DNA from: Liriodendron chinense
Lineage: Eukaryota; Streptophyta; Magnoliopsida; Magnoliales; Magnoliaceae
Assembly: GCA_003013855.2 (NCBI GenBank)
Contig: ML058526.1
Coordinates: 5,270,001-5,334,000 of the forward strand
Length of the DNA: 64,000 nt
Reading direction: 5' to 3'
A program made the translations under genes and the position numbers. The first letter of the stretch is position 1, and the number at the start of each line of letters is the position of its first letter. A model generated the notes under the pieces. The model was not told the DNA's origin and made no database searches. It worked only from the letters and a program-made list of their open reading frames with translations. Below, in pieces: positions 11,590 through 22,404 of the stretch.

Positions 11590-12135
11590 ATTCTTGAAGA
11601 TAATTTTCAGGAAGGAATTTTTTTTCTCAACTCTTTCTTCATTTTTCCCATGTGGTGATTCTAGCTTTGCCCATTTTTTCCCCTTCGAACCTTCAATTGT
11701 TCCTACCAAGCTAACATATATTTCATTAGCTTGATAGCAACAATCTTAACTTTGCGATGGTTCGATACCTCCTTATAATTAAAACCTGATCGACGATATT
11801 CAACCAATCTATGAATTCGTCAGGTTTAATCTTTCCTTCAAACTCCGGGATATCCACCTTTAAATCGTCATCCCGCATTTTACCTTGAAATTGAGCTGCA
11901 CGAACACCTTTCGCTCCATCATTTGGCTCTTCATGCGGAGCATAGAAATGAAAAGGGTTGACATTTTCCTCATAGGTGAGACCATCATCTACACAACTTT
12001 GAATTTCAAAACGTTTTAAATGTTTCGTTAGTTGTTGCACTTGCCTTCTCAAGTCCTCAACTTCTCAACTCAAGCATCATGCACCTGTGGAGGGAGATCA
12101 ACATGACCACCTCTGCCACGACTGCGCACCATTGG
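11590..12135 (-). pseudogene. gag: Ty3/gypsy gag remnant
   Basis: Gag packages retroelement RNA into particles. The minus-strand translation shows LRRQVQQLTKHLKRFE, then VDIPEFEGKIKPDEFIDWLN, then after a frameshift KVKIVAIKLMKYMLAW and KMKKELRKK, in the order of the chromovirus-like gag domain. A possible start ATGGTGCGCAG lies at about 12135, just after the primer site at 12169-12181. Stops occur after the start region and the frame shifts near 11750, so no intact protein can be made. The remnant ends at about 11590 next to GAGTCGAG repeat sequence; protease and the rest of pol are absent. The family level is secure; the clade is inference. Confidence 0.75.
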
Positions 12136-12168
12136 ATTTTGTGACTCAAAATCCCAACAAACGAGCCT

Positions 12169-12181
12169 TGCTCTGATACCA
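12169..12181 (-). other. Primer binding site, initiator tRNA-Met type
   Basis: The minus strand reads TGGTATCAGAGCA, complementary to the 3' end of plant initiator tRNA-Met, placed between the LTR end (12187) and the gag remnant. It primes minus-strand DNA synthesis in retrotransposons. Confidence 0.85.
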
Positions 12182-12186
12182 CCTGA

Positions 12187-12697
12187 TGCAACCCACCCTC
12201 CTGATGAGAAGGAAAACACGGGTCCAGAGAGACGCACAATTAGATGAGAAAAAAACTCCAAAATATAGGTTTACAACTCACCCAAAACTATGGATTTGTC
12301 AAGGCCAAAGGTTTATGAAGAGAGGGATAAGAGTTCTCCTAAGAGAGATTTCATTCTAAATTTTCTAGCTTGCCTACACATTTGCCTTGCCATAATTATA
12401 ACCAAAACACTAAAGAGCCCATATTAAATTGCTCACTCATTACCTAGACACTTAAATAACATAACACCCATTTTTAAGGAAAGAAAATTCATTACTTAGA
12501 CACTTAAATGACATAATAATATTTTTGAAGGAAAGAAAACCTATTACGTAGACACTTAAATGACATAACACCCTTGCAACATTGAACATTGTCATTGTTG
12601 GAAATGAATAGGCTTCCTGATTTCTCTTTTTGGATTTCTTGTTGCAACTCCTGGTTGATGTCCTGTATTAATTGATTTCTCGGATGGCCCACCATCA
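12187..12697 (-). mobile_element. Ty3/gypsy 5' LTR (minus orientation), outer end uncertain
   Basis: Lies directly upstream of the primer site on the minus strand and ends GGGTTGCA next to it. Its other limit is uncertain; CCACCATCA at about 12697 is one candidate. It contains the 52-bp tandem repeat. No partner LTR was found within the window. Confidence 0.5.
12438..12595. repeat. 52-bp tandem repeat, three units, inside the gypsy LTR
   Basis: TAC(C/T/G)TAGACACTTAAAT recurs at 12441, 12493 and 12545, an exact period of 52, with AAGGAAAGAAAA between the units. Repeats of this kind are common in LTR U3 regions. Confidence 0.8.
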
Positions 12698-12904
12698 GCG
12701 TGTTATAGATACAAGATCATGATATTAGACACTTATATTGGTGGATAGAAGTTCAATTCAATAGTCTGAGAGCCCATTAGCTTGTGCTATAATCATGTGA
12801 TCAAGGATTCGATAGTGCATTAAAGTTGGTTAATCCTTAAACCTGAGGATGAGTAATGGTCGCGGATCTTGATTGGGCAAATTTGGCTCACTTTATAAAG
12901 CTTC

Positions 12905-13215
12905 ATAAAGTGATTAACCACAGTGATGGGCGTTCAATCACCACTGTTTCTTGTGGAGCCACATAAGTGATTGACCAGGCTAATATTTTTGTGTTTTCAG
13001 TTCATCCCAGTAGGAATGATCTAATGAATGGTATGGATGGAAAATAAACATCATGATGGACCCTAGAGAGGTTTCGACAATAGGCATTTCCATACCCACT
13101 ATTCACTGTCGTGCGCCGACTTGAGTTTTGTATCTTTCTCATCTTGGGCCTAAGTCCTACCACGATCTTGCAAAATGAATGGACGGGGTGGATTTCTCAA
13201 AAGCATTGCGGTGGA
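12905..13215. mobile_element. GTGGGGCCC-family MITE, mostly right half
   Basis: Contains GTTCAATCACCACTGTTTC, GGATGGAAAATAAACATCA, TGAATGGACGGGGTGGAT and GCGGTGGACCCCACC. The left half is missing or too worn to align. The variant GGATTTCTCA instead of GGATAAAACA near the end also occurs in the copies at 32720-33525. Confidence 0.6.
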
Positions 13216-13344
13216 CCCCACCTAGCTATTGTCGTGGGAAGTTCCTGAGAAAGGCTTTCTCCCACCTGTGACGGCATGAGAGAAGGAAGCATATTGCGTG
13301 GTGTGCCACACACCATTGAACTCGGTGGTATATATGTTATACCA

Positions 13345-13775
13345 AGTTTTGTGGGGCCCACTATGATGTATGTGTTATATCCATGATGTCCATTCATTTT
13401 ACCATATTATTTTAGGGCATATGCCCAAGAATGAGGCAAATCCAATGCTCAATGGATCACACTATAGAAAGCAGTGGTTGTTGATCGCCTACCATTAAAC
13501 ACTTCTTGGGCCCTACAAAGGTTTTAGATCAAGCTAATATTTGTGTTTTCCCTTCATCTAGCTTTGCGTGATGTTGTGAACAGGTTAGATGGAAAATAAA
13601 CGTTATGGTGGGCCCTGAGAAGGTTTCGACAGCAGCCGTTATTGTCCCCTCTACTTTCTACGGTATGGTCCACTTGAACTTTGGATCTGCCTCATTTTTT
13701 GGGTCCATGACCTAAAATGATCACACAAAATGGATGGATGGTGTGGATATAACACATACATTATGGTGGGGCTCA
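13345..13775. mobile_element. GTGGGGCCC-family MITE copy
   Basis: Runs from TTTGTGGGGCCCACTATG to ACATACATTATGGTGGGGC. All inner landmarks are present, including GAACAGGTTAGATGGAAAAT and TTTCTACGGTATGGTCCAC. The halves are inverted copies. No target duplication was recognised. Confidence 0.7.
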
Positions 13776-13962
13776 TTAACTTAGTGACATCAACACACCA
13801 CGAAATCCTGAGAGATATGATCCTGCATGTAAGGAAGTAGTGAGTCTCACTCACAGTACGGAAAAAACCCAAATCTCTTTCTAATCTCAGCCCTTACTAT
13901 AATCCAACGGGTGAGATGGTGGTGCGCAAAACACTATTTGCGCACTGGTGCGCAAGTGGTAT

Positions 13963-13981
13963 TCTCTCTCTCTCTCTCTCT

Positions 13982-14057
<76 letters not shown>
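13963..14057. repeat. Compound (TC)n(TA)n microsatellite
   Basis: A TC run, interrupted once by TTTATC, passes directly into a TA run. It is preceded by a small inverted pair, TTGCGCAC and GTGCGCAA, at about 13937-13955. Confidence 0.95.
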
Positions 14058-14059
<2 letters not shown>

Positions 14060-14915
14060 ATGCACACCCCTGAAACTTTAAGTCCTCTTTTATAATGTCC
14101 TATTATAAAGAGTATACCTAAATAAGAGAGTCTTGAATGTTCCTCACTCGGAGAGGGAGAGTACCATTTTCCATCTTCCATCACCATCATTTTCTTCCTC
14201 TTCTCCATCTTCACACTTGTGGATGTATAAGGTCATCATCATGGATAGTGTGGATATCTCTTGGTCCTTAATAAAGGTGCAGAAGGTGGTTTTCTTATCT
14301 TTTCCAACTGCAGAGTTGCATCAATAATCTATATTGCAAAAGTTATCTATGCAATTCATCGCATTCAGGTATGAAATAAATCACCCTTTTAGGTTTTGAT
14401 CTTTGAAAAATCAGAAGCTACCACCATGGAGTTCCTTGGTGAATCATTTGATTGAGATGATTTTGAGAAACCTATCATTTCTCCACATTTATAGGCTTAA
14501 ATCCATAACCAGGATATCGCTCAGTTCTTAAATTCAGAGGGCATGGTGTATACGTCGTGTATTAAAGATCAACAAAGTGACGTTTGTCTCTGAAGGAGTG
14601 GTGTTTGACTTAAAGGAGTTCGCCGTTTGGTGAACGTTAAATGGAGTGGGGTGGATGATATTAATGACATAAGAACAAATCATATGTCTTAATATAAAGA
14701 TGTTAGGCCATTTGGATTTATGTTGTTAGCATTTAACTAGGCTCATGTTGTGAGAACTACTCACGTTTTGTGATCTTGGCCAAAGAAAAATGCTTTAGTG
14801 ATGCATTGGGTTTCATACCAAATTTAATGTTTAGGCCCATTATCCTAAATGATCTAATTGACCACCCTTTTGATTATACAAAGGGATAACACAGTGGAGT
14901 TTTTATTCATTAAAT
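14058..14915. other. Intergenic, no gene recognised
   Basis: Moderately AT-rich. The frames at 14133-14327 and 14026-14214 are opposite-strand readings of low-complexity CT/GA sequence. Nothing resembling an LTR end was seen before TGTTAGGATT at 14916. Confidence 0.45.
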
Positions 14916-16249
14916 TGTTAGGATTTGTGGAGCCTAATTGTCACGCCCCAAACCCCGGGACCGGGCTCACTAAATTCCCGATCGCCGACCTTGGCGCCAA
15001 CAGCCTCCGTAGTACCCCATTCTCGGCTCCTAGCTCTCATGTGCCAGGTTCCGATCCTAGGATCCTACCAGGAGGATTTTCAGGGTAAATTTTTTTGTAT
15101 AGGAGCATAATCAAAACCATAAAACATCATCAAATATCCACTAATAAGTTTGTTGAGTACAGTGCTGGAAAGGGAAATACAACATGAAGCAGAAGTCCAA
15201 AATATCAGGTACATGAACCGCGCTCAACGCTGCTGATATGCCCTAGTACCTGCAGTGTAAACAAACGCGCATGAGCTTCCTACGAAGCTCAGTAGAGTGC
15301 GTGTGTGCGCGTGTGATGCATATGACAAGTATACAGATATCAGAGTAAGCGAAAGTAGTAGAGGGCTAAGTTACCAAGTTCATGAATGCTATCAGCCATC
15401 CCAAGGCTATGCGATGCAAGGGCCTACATGGCCGAGTGTTACATGCTAGAGATGCAATGTAAACACGTCAATCCTCAACTGATCCACATATCAAAGTAGT
15501 TCTCATCTGGGACATCACCGGGGTCTAGTATACTCTAATACTGGCCGCCGCACATCGCGCGCATAACCAAGCGAGTAGAAAAGACCTCACTATCCGCCTC
15601 GTCAGTGGTATGCCAATGCCCACCCGGCTCGCCGATAGCGGACCCATTCCATGAGCTGGTCAGACTCGACCTAGCTTACAGCCCACTGCACCCGAGCGGA
15701 TAAGGTCACACCCCTTTCCAACCGACCTTGACACAGTGGGAGACGCGGCCTACTGGTATTTGGCACACGGGCGCTCATGTTATCCACTCGGTCTCGACGC
15801 TGGAGCATCTTACTGGTACCACAGGGTTTAGGGACTTTCACCCAAGGGCATCCATAGCGCCCATGTACTATAACAAGTTTCCGGTGTCCAATACTGCCAA
15901 CCATGATGTGACTATGGTGGCCACTACCCCGATGCTGCTAGGGTGTGAAAGCGATCGTGACATACATAATGCGAAATGCATGAGTCATACAATCCAAATC
16001 ATGCACCAAACTTACGCATACTGTGCAATCATGTGGGGCGACCCTGTCTCACACGGGTCCCCTAAGTATAACAAGCCAACTAGCATATGCTATGGTTAAT
16101 CATGATCCATAACAGGCATACAAATGATGCGTATGGGCATATGAATGAGCATGGTATTCATTATACTAAGCATGTTATCAGTGTGACATATCAAGCTAAT
16201 CATACTAGCATGTTACCAAACATATCATGTAACATTGGCCTTAAAAGGC

Positions 16250-16568
16250 CCAATATGTACATAGAGAGTGGGACCCGGATTATGGGTCCCATTGGAAATG
16301 TAAAGGTTTTCGTGGCATAGCCCACTTGAGACCACATCGGCCCCATACTTGGGCCTGCACATACAAGATAGGCCGTCAAAATACGTGTACGGCATGGATA
16401 AAACGTATATACCAAAGAAGGAACCATGGTGAGCATCAATGACCACTATTCCCTGCGGGTGTGGTCCATCTAACATCTGAATTTGCCTCATTGTTGGGGC
16501 CGTATCTAAAATAATATGGAAAAATAGATAGGCAGCATGAATAAAACAGATACATCATGGTGGAGCTA
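16250..16568. mobile_element. MITE fragment inside solo LTR 1
   Basis: Carries worn left and right landmarks, for example TGGGTCCCATTGGAAATG, CACTATTCCCTGCGGGTG, GTGTGGTCCATC and ACAGATACATCATGGTGG. The last phrase is repeated directly (ACAGATACATCATG at about 16547 and 16570), a small local duplication. Confidence 0.55.
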
Positions 16569-17102
16569 ACAGATACATCATGTTGGGACCCATAGGGTGG
16601 GCCACCTGCTGGGCAGCGTGGTACTCATCTGGTCCCAATAAGTTTTGAATCAAACAGATATTTGTGTTTTCTCCTTCATCCATATCCATGTGATCTTATG
16701 AACAGATTGGATGGCAAATAAACATCACTGTAGAACCTGAAAAGGTTTCAACGTTTGAAATCATTATCCCCACTGTGGCATGGTCCACTTGACATTAGGA
16801 TATGCTTAAATTTTGGGCCTAGCCACTTATGAATAGGTTGGGTGACAAATAAACATCATTGTAGGACTGGGAAGGTTTCAACAGTGGAGATCATTATTTC
16901 CACTGTTGTCCCTTGGCATGGCCCACTTGCCATTTGGATATGCTTAAATTTTGGGCTCAGCCACTAAGATGAGCTGGAAAAACATATGGACGGAATAGGT
17001 AAGGTACATACATTCTAGGTGGGCTCTACGAGTGGGGCCCATGGTGACGCCCACAAGGCTGCTCGGCAGTAGCGTCCCCTGGACGCTGTCTGTCCAGCGA
17101 CC

Positions 17103-17141
17103 GTTTTTTATTTTTATTTTTATTTTTATTTTTATTTTTAC
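17103..17141. repeat. (TTTTA)n microsatellite
   Basis: Consecutive TTTTA units directly after the CTGTCCAGCGACC hairpin of the first array unit. Confidence 0.9.
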
Positions 17142-18257
17142 AAGTGGGGCCCACAGAAGTTTCCGTTCAAGCTGATATTTTTGTTTTCCCTTCTCGCCTG
17201 CATGTGTGAACTTATGAACAGGTTGGATCTCAAATAAACATCATGGTGGGCCAGAAGAAGGTTTCAACGGTAGGGCCGCTGTCCCTACTGTTTTCTGTGG
17301 TGGGGCCCCCTTGAGACTTGGATCTGACTCATTCTTGGGATCATGCCCTAAAATGATCTCCCCAAATGTATGGACGGTGTGGATACAGCACGTGCATCAT
17401 GGTGGGAAACACGAGTGGGCCACCAGCTGGCACGAGCCAGCGTCCTGGACGCTGGTACTCCCCGCGTCAGAGGCACCTCTGCCTCTTCTTTCCTTTTTCT
17501 TCTTCTTTTCTTTTTTTTTTAATCCATGCTTTTCATCGAGTGGGGCCCACATAAGGGTGATCCACTCCGTCTATCAACTATGCCATCTCATTTTGGGCCC
17601 AATGAGCCCAATATTGGGTATATGATTTGGTCTAGAAACTTCAAAGTGGGCCGAAGAATTTCTGACAGTAGAAATCATTATTTCCACTGTTTTATGCGGT
17701 GTGGTCCACTTAAGATTTGGATCGGCTTCATATTTTGGCCCTGGCCCTAAAATGATCTGGGAAAACAGATGGACGGCGCAGATGGAACACAATCATCAAG
17801 GTGGGTCCCACGAGTGGGGACCCCATTACAGCGTCCACGTGACGCTGGACGTTCTGCCATTTTTTTTTTGTTTCTTTTTTTTTTGTGCTTATCTCAAGTG
17901 GGGCCCACTTAGGGACAATCCACCCCATTCATCATGTTCCCCAGATCGTTGGGGTCCTAACAAGCCCAATATTTGGCAGGTGATGTGGTCCACAAACATC
18001 ACGGTGGGCCCAAGAAGCCTCAATAGTAGGCTTCATTCGCCTCACTGTTTTCAATGGTGTGGTCCACCTGAGATCTGGATCTTCTTCATTTTTGGCGTCC
18101 AGCCATAAATTAGGCTGGAGAAACAGACGGACGGTGTGGATCAACTTATACATCAAGGTGGGTCCCACGTGTGGGGACCTGTTCCACGCCCAAAATGGCT
18201 TGCCCTGCTGGGCAGCAGCGTCCTCTGGACGCTGTCTGTCCAGCGGGTAAACTTCCT

Positions 18258-18258
<1 letters not shown>

Positions 18259-18300
<42 letters not shown>

Positions 18301-18330
18301 ATTATTATTACTATTATTATTATTATTAAG
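18259..18330. repeat. (TA)n(TTA)n microsatellite
   Basis: A long TA run passes into TTA units with one ACT interruption, following the CTGTCCAGCGGG hairpin of the last array unit. Confidence 0.95.
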
Positions 18331-18668
18331 TTGTGGGGCCCATTCATGGATGATCCAATCCATCCATCAGGTTGTCCACCACCAGATGGGCCCAAAAGAA
18401 AAGGAAAATAAAAGGAAATAAGAAAATGGAGGATTTATGTCCCCCTTGCACTCACCTTGATGGTTGGACGGTTGGACTGGATCGGGTTGACGATCGGACG
18501 ATGATTGGGGCCCTCCAAGCTTGATCTCCACCCTCAATCTCTCTAATCTCTCTCTTGATCACTCAAATCTCTCTCTTCTCTCAAATCTTTCTCTTTCTCT
18601 CTCCTTTCTCTTCTTGCAAATATGGGAAGTGAGAAGGCCTCCTCTCCCCCCTACGTATGCACTTGTAT

Positions 18669-18669
<1 letters not shown>

Positions 18670-18701
<32 letters not shown>
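18670..18701. repeat. Run of 32 guanines
   Basis: An uninterrupted G homopolymer followed by AGAGAAGG and then G-rich sequence to about 18830. Frames through it give poly-glycine or, on the other strand, poly-proline. The length is likely unreliable in any assembly. Confidence 0.9.
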
Positions 18702-18702
<1 letters not shown>

Positions 18703-19139
18703 GAGAAGGAATCATGGGGGGTGATGATGGCTAGCATGGGAGAGGGGTATGGGGTATGGGTAGAGTTGACTTTGGGAGGTGAGAGAGGGATGGGGGGTAT
18801 AGGCTGTGTAGAGTAGGGGTATGGGTGAGAGTGATGGTGATGGATTTGATTGATTTGACATGATCTTGAGATTTGTGCAAGTGGGGCCCACGCCACACGC
18901 GCGTTGTGCGGCCCATCTTGGATTACACAATCGATCATAACTTTCACACCGGGTATCGCAATAGGGCGTGCCGCGCGGCGTTGGAATTGCAGCACCACGC
19001 GGTCGCCAGGGGTATAGGTCTTGGGTCGATGCGGTACTAAAATAGGGTTGCGATCAAGGCTCGCTAATCTGGTCCATCCGGGACGTACCGGCACAAAAAA
19101 TTAAGCGTACGGAGGGCAAATAAGGGTACGGGTCTTACA

Positions 19140-19488
19140 CTGATCATCAAAGGTGTGTTGCTCATCTAGCCATCACTTTTATGGGTCGATCTTCGCACTA
19201 AGTTGGTTGGGGGTTGTAAGGGAGTAATGCCCACATGCTCGGGGTTCGAGGGCATAATTTCACATGAAATTTTATGTAAACCCTAGTTCGTTTGGAGTAA
19301 TATATATTCTATTGTGAGAAGAGAAAGGGTTGTTATTGTATTGAGAGTTTTTCATTTTTTATCTTTGAACATAGTGGATTAACATAAATTCGTGGATGTA
19401 CCAAAAGGGAACCCTGTTGTGGTTTTCCTCTTCTTTTTATTCCGATATTGATGTGCGTGTGGTCAAGAAGGGATCTCTTCTCCCAACA
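19140..19488 (+). mobile_element. Copia A 5' LTR, distal part
   Basis: Sequence after the solo LTR 1 insertion that runs up to CTCCCAACA next to the primer site. It contains GTAATATATATTC and TTGTTATTGTATTGAG, typical AT-rich LTR sequence. With the 14916-14938 piece the LTR would have been about 370 bp. No matching 3' LTR survives. Confidence 0.65.
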
Positions 19489-19489
19489 A

Positions 19490-19503
19490 TTGGCATTAGA
19501 GCT
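19490..19503 (+). other. Degenerate primer binding site of copia A
   Basis: TTGGCATTAGAGCTC matches the usual initiator-tRNA-Met site (TGGTATCAGAGC) at all but two positions, and sits two bases after the LTR end. Confidence 0.75.
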
Positions 19504-19539
19504 CTTGGTTTGAGTGGGGGCAATGCTGAGATAAGGAAA

Positions 19540-20139
19540 TGTGAAGATTAAAAAGTTCAATGGTTTAAACTTTGGATTCTGGAAGATGCAGATAAAAGTC
19601 TACCTTTATTAAAAGGATTTCTAGCTTCCTCTTGGAGGAAAATTGAAGAAACCAAAGATGTTGCTTGATAGTGACTAGGAGGTACTTGACAGAAAAGCTT
19701 TGAGAACGATTCGATTTTCTCTAGTAAAATCTGTTGTGTTCAATATCTCAAATGAGAAGACCACAGAGGATCTGATGGTAGCCCTATCAAGGATGTACAA
19801 AAATCATCTGCTTTCAACAAGGTTCTTGTGATGAAGAGGTTGTTCAATATGAAGATCTCTGATGGTGGAAACATGGTTGAGCATCTTCATGAATTCGACA
19901 TAGTCACGAGTCAATTAGAGTACATTGGCCTCAATTTTGATGATGAAATCAGAGATCTTCTAATATTATCAGTGTTACCAGAAAACGGGGCCGGTTTGGT
20001 GGTGGCCGTGAGCAATTCTTTTAAATCAATGAATTTAAGATATGATGATATTATCAGCCTCATTTTAAGTGAGGAATATCGGAGGAAAGTCTAAGGATCT
20101 TCAAGTGAAACATTAGAGAATGCTGAATAAAGGAGAAGA
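19540..20139 (+). pseudogene. gag: Copia A gag remnant
   Basis: Gag forms the virus-like particle. Translation gives KKFNGLNFGFWKMQIKVYLY near the start, matching the FDGxNFxxWK box of copia gag, then EDLMVALSRMYKNHLLS and, in the frame 19828-20094, VMKRLFNMKISDGGNMVEHL, followed by LLILSVLPENGAGLVVAVSN and SLILSEEYRRKV. Stops at about 19610, 19667 and 20092 break it. The downstream zinc knuckle part is displaced by the 4.6-kb solo LTR 2 and continues at 24721. It is related to Tork/Tnt1-like copia gags; the clade is tentative. Confidence 0.8.
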
Positions 20140-20864
20140 ACACCTGTCACGCCCCGAAATCTAGACACAGAGTGTGTACCCTCAGGCCCAAGTTAAGGGG
20201 TATGACTTGTGCATAAATGCACTTAATTCAAAAGTCAAACTATTATAGAGGCATGAGATCATATGTGCACTAAGTTCAAAATATCATTCGACGACAATTA
20301 AATAAAAATATAATCCATACACAATAGTTCCACCCATTTAAGACTTATTAATAATGTCATTAAACTGAAAATAAAATAGAAAAATGATAGAAATAATCTA
20401 AACGTCTTGATTCGTAGCAGCCACTTCTTCCTTCGTTAAGATACTTGGTGGTTCCTCCACTTGTTTAGGTTCTTGCTCATATATATATCATATGTATCAT
20501 CTGTATATATTTATTTCCGTCAGTGGGGAAGTCCAGTGAGTAAACCCATCATGGTTCACACCCGTCCAAATAAGTAATACATCTAAATACAGCCTTACAA
20601 TTAAATTTACACTATGAATGCAATAATGTTATGTAAGATGATATGATGCATCAAGTGGGCATTACTCAGTCTTTCACTTGCTTCGATTGGATCCCATCAA
20701 TCGGCTCTCCCTTCCTTGTAGGGCGGACTTCCACATATTAGTGGGCTTTCAGGATGGTCCCTGGATAATCGAGTACTTAAGTACCTACCGGTCTTCCAAA
20801 GCGATACTCCAGGATAACAATGTATGAATGTATGAAGCGTATGGCATGTCATATTCAATAATCA

Positions 20865-20995
20865 TCTCCCTGATTGAGAGGTAACAGATAATTCAATCAT
20901 CTCTCTTTTTGAGAGGCACAGATATATTAGTCAATCATCTCTCCTTTTGGGAGGCACATATCATTCGTATTATCTCTCATTTTGAAAGACACATA
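20865..20995. repeat. Short tandem repeat around ATCATCTCTC/GAGAGGCACA, inside solo LTR 2
   Basis: The phrase AATCATCTCTCCTTTTGGGA followed by GGCACATAT recurs in diverged form about four times (near 20860, 20895, 20935 and 20968), each a small hairpin of TCTC and GAGA. Confidence 0.7.
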
Positions 20996-22296
20996 CATAT
21001 TATTTGTCATTCCTTTCATTCAACATGTATAAGTAATAAAACGCATCGGCATATATGTATAACACCATCATAATCAACACAAGTCACCCCAAGTATAACA
21101 TCAACCACAACAACCTACTTTATTCAAATGAACAGGAAACATCTTGGGATTCACTCACCTCTTAATGTGAATTCCACAAGCTTTCGAAAATTAGAGTAAA
21201 TACTAAGTTCCTAGTACATAATTCATCATTTAGTAATTTTATTCATTTCATCTACTTAATATGGACTTAGAGTTACCAAGGATCAGATCTAAACCATCCA
21301 TTACACATAAGATATCTGGATGGTCCATGATCATACCCTAATCCCATATCTTAGCCGTGACGATCATCATATTATGATTTATATGATTAACGTAAACTAG
21401 AACCGATCTTGACGGCCCATTGGATGATCTAATTCATTCTAACGGTTCATATCAGTGACCGGATCAGATGCATCCGTTGGTCCACACAAAGATTACTACA
21501 CAATCAAAAAATTGAATTACCATTGCCCACTTGTGGATCAGATTGATTTGAGAATTCTGGCCTATACATGGTTTGGCCTTATGATCCTCATGATCCGTGC
21601 AGATCAAATCTGGTACATCCAGATGATCCAGCATATTCTCTTACGCCAAGTGTCATTTCGCAGGGAAAAGAAGATTTCTAATATTAAGATCGTTTATCTG
21701 ATCAACACAGTAACCACTCGGCCAATCTAACCTGATAAACATTACATGATCCATTATCCATAATTTTTATAGATCGGTGTGGCCCACACAATGATCAGAT
21801 CTTCCTAATTTTTGGAGTCCTTGAATGTTTTGACCCTAGAAGTCGGATGATTAGTAGTGGATCTAACCACACACATCTTGATGGCCTATCCCAATCCTTT
21901 GTGCCAAGTAGCAATCACTAGCGTAAAAAATTAGGTTCTTTTTATTAAATGTTCCATATCTCATAGTGTAATGAACGTACCGCTAATCCGATCCACTCAT
22001 TGTATTGATCAAATGGTCATAACCAAAATAATCAGATTGATTCAACTCCTAGAGATAGGGATTGAATCACCCACGTCCAGATTGTAAGAAACAATTCCTT
22101 GTGCAGGAAGTTTAAGGTAATGGTGTAGAGGAACAGATCTTTTTTAGTTAGATAATTTAAATGCACATGATGGACTTATGGCTAATCTGAACCGTCTACC
22201 ATGACAATCTATAATTTAATAATGATTAACACAATAAAAGTTAAGAAATAAAAATAAAGGCCAACCTGGATCGAGCTCTCTTCTTCAAATGCTTCA

Positions 22297-22298
<2 letters not shown>

Positions 22299-22347
<49 letters not shown>

Positions 22348-22404
22348 GTTTTTCATTCTGTTTATTTGTGTTTAAGTGAGACTCTCTCTCTCTCTCTCTC
22401 TCTC
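22299..22404. repeat. (TG)n and (TC)n microsatellites in solo LTR 2
   Basis: A TG run at 22299-22345, a 35-base spacer, then a CT run at about 22381-22405. Confidence 0.95.

Larger units (their letters stand above)
16570..18340. repeat. Tandem array of MITE-derived units, each ending in a different microsatellite
   Basis: About four units of 360-560 bp. Each has GTGGGGCCCAC, a TTTCAACGGTAG-like box, a CACTGTTTTCTGTGGTGTG-like box, GACGGTGTGGAT, a second GTGGGTCCCACGAGTGGGG, and then a hairpin of the type CAGCGTCC...GGACGCTG (about 17068, 17435, 17830, 18220). After each hairpin comes a different simple repeat: (TTTTA)n, a TTC/T-rich tract, two T-tracts, and (TA)n(TTA)n. Frames crossing this array are translation artefacts. 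Confidence 0.75.
14939..19139. mobile_element. 4.2-kb solo LTR 1
   Basis: Begins TGTCACGCCCCAAACC and ends GTACGGGTCTTACA, a TG...CA pair with short inverted ends, flanked by CTAAT (14934-14938) and CTGAT (19140-19144), a 4/5 duplication. There is no internal retrotransposon coding sequence. Long LTRs with such ends are typical of plant chromoviruses (Tekay/Del-like); that assignment is inference. It holds the MITE-derived tandem array at 16570-18340 and a CT-rich leader-like stretch at 18536-18616. Confidence 0.75.

Noticed and set aside
17701..18108. 135-codon frame on the plus strand
   Set aside because: It reads straight through two units of the MITE-derived array; the same peptide phrases appear wherever that palindrome is open on either strand.
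18651..19094. 147-codon minus frame with poly-proline
   Set aside because: It exists only because of the G homopolymer and GGG-rich sequence; no domain or conserved motif.
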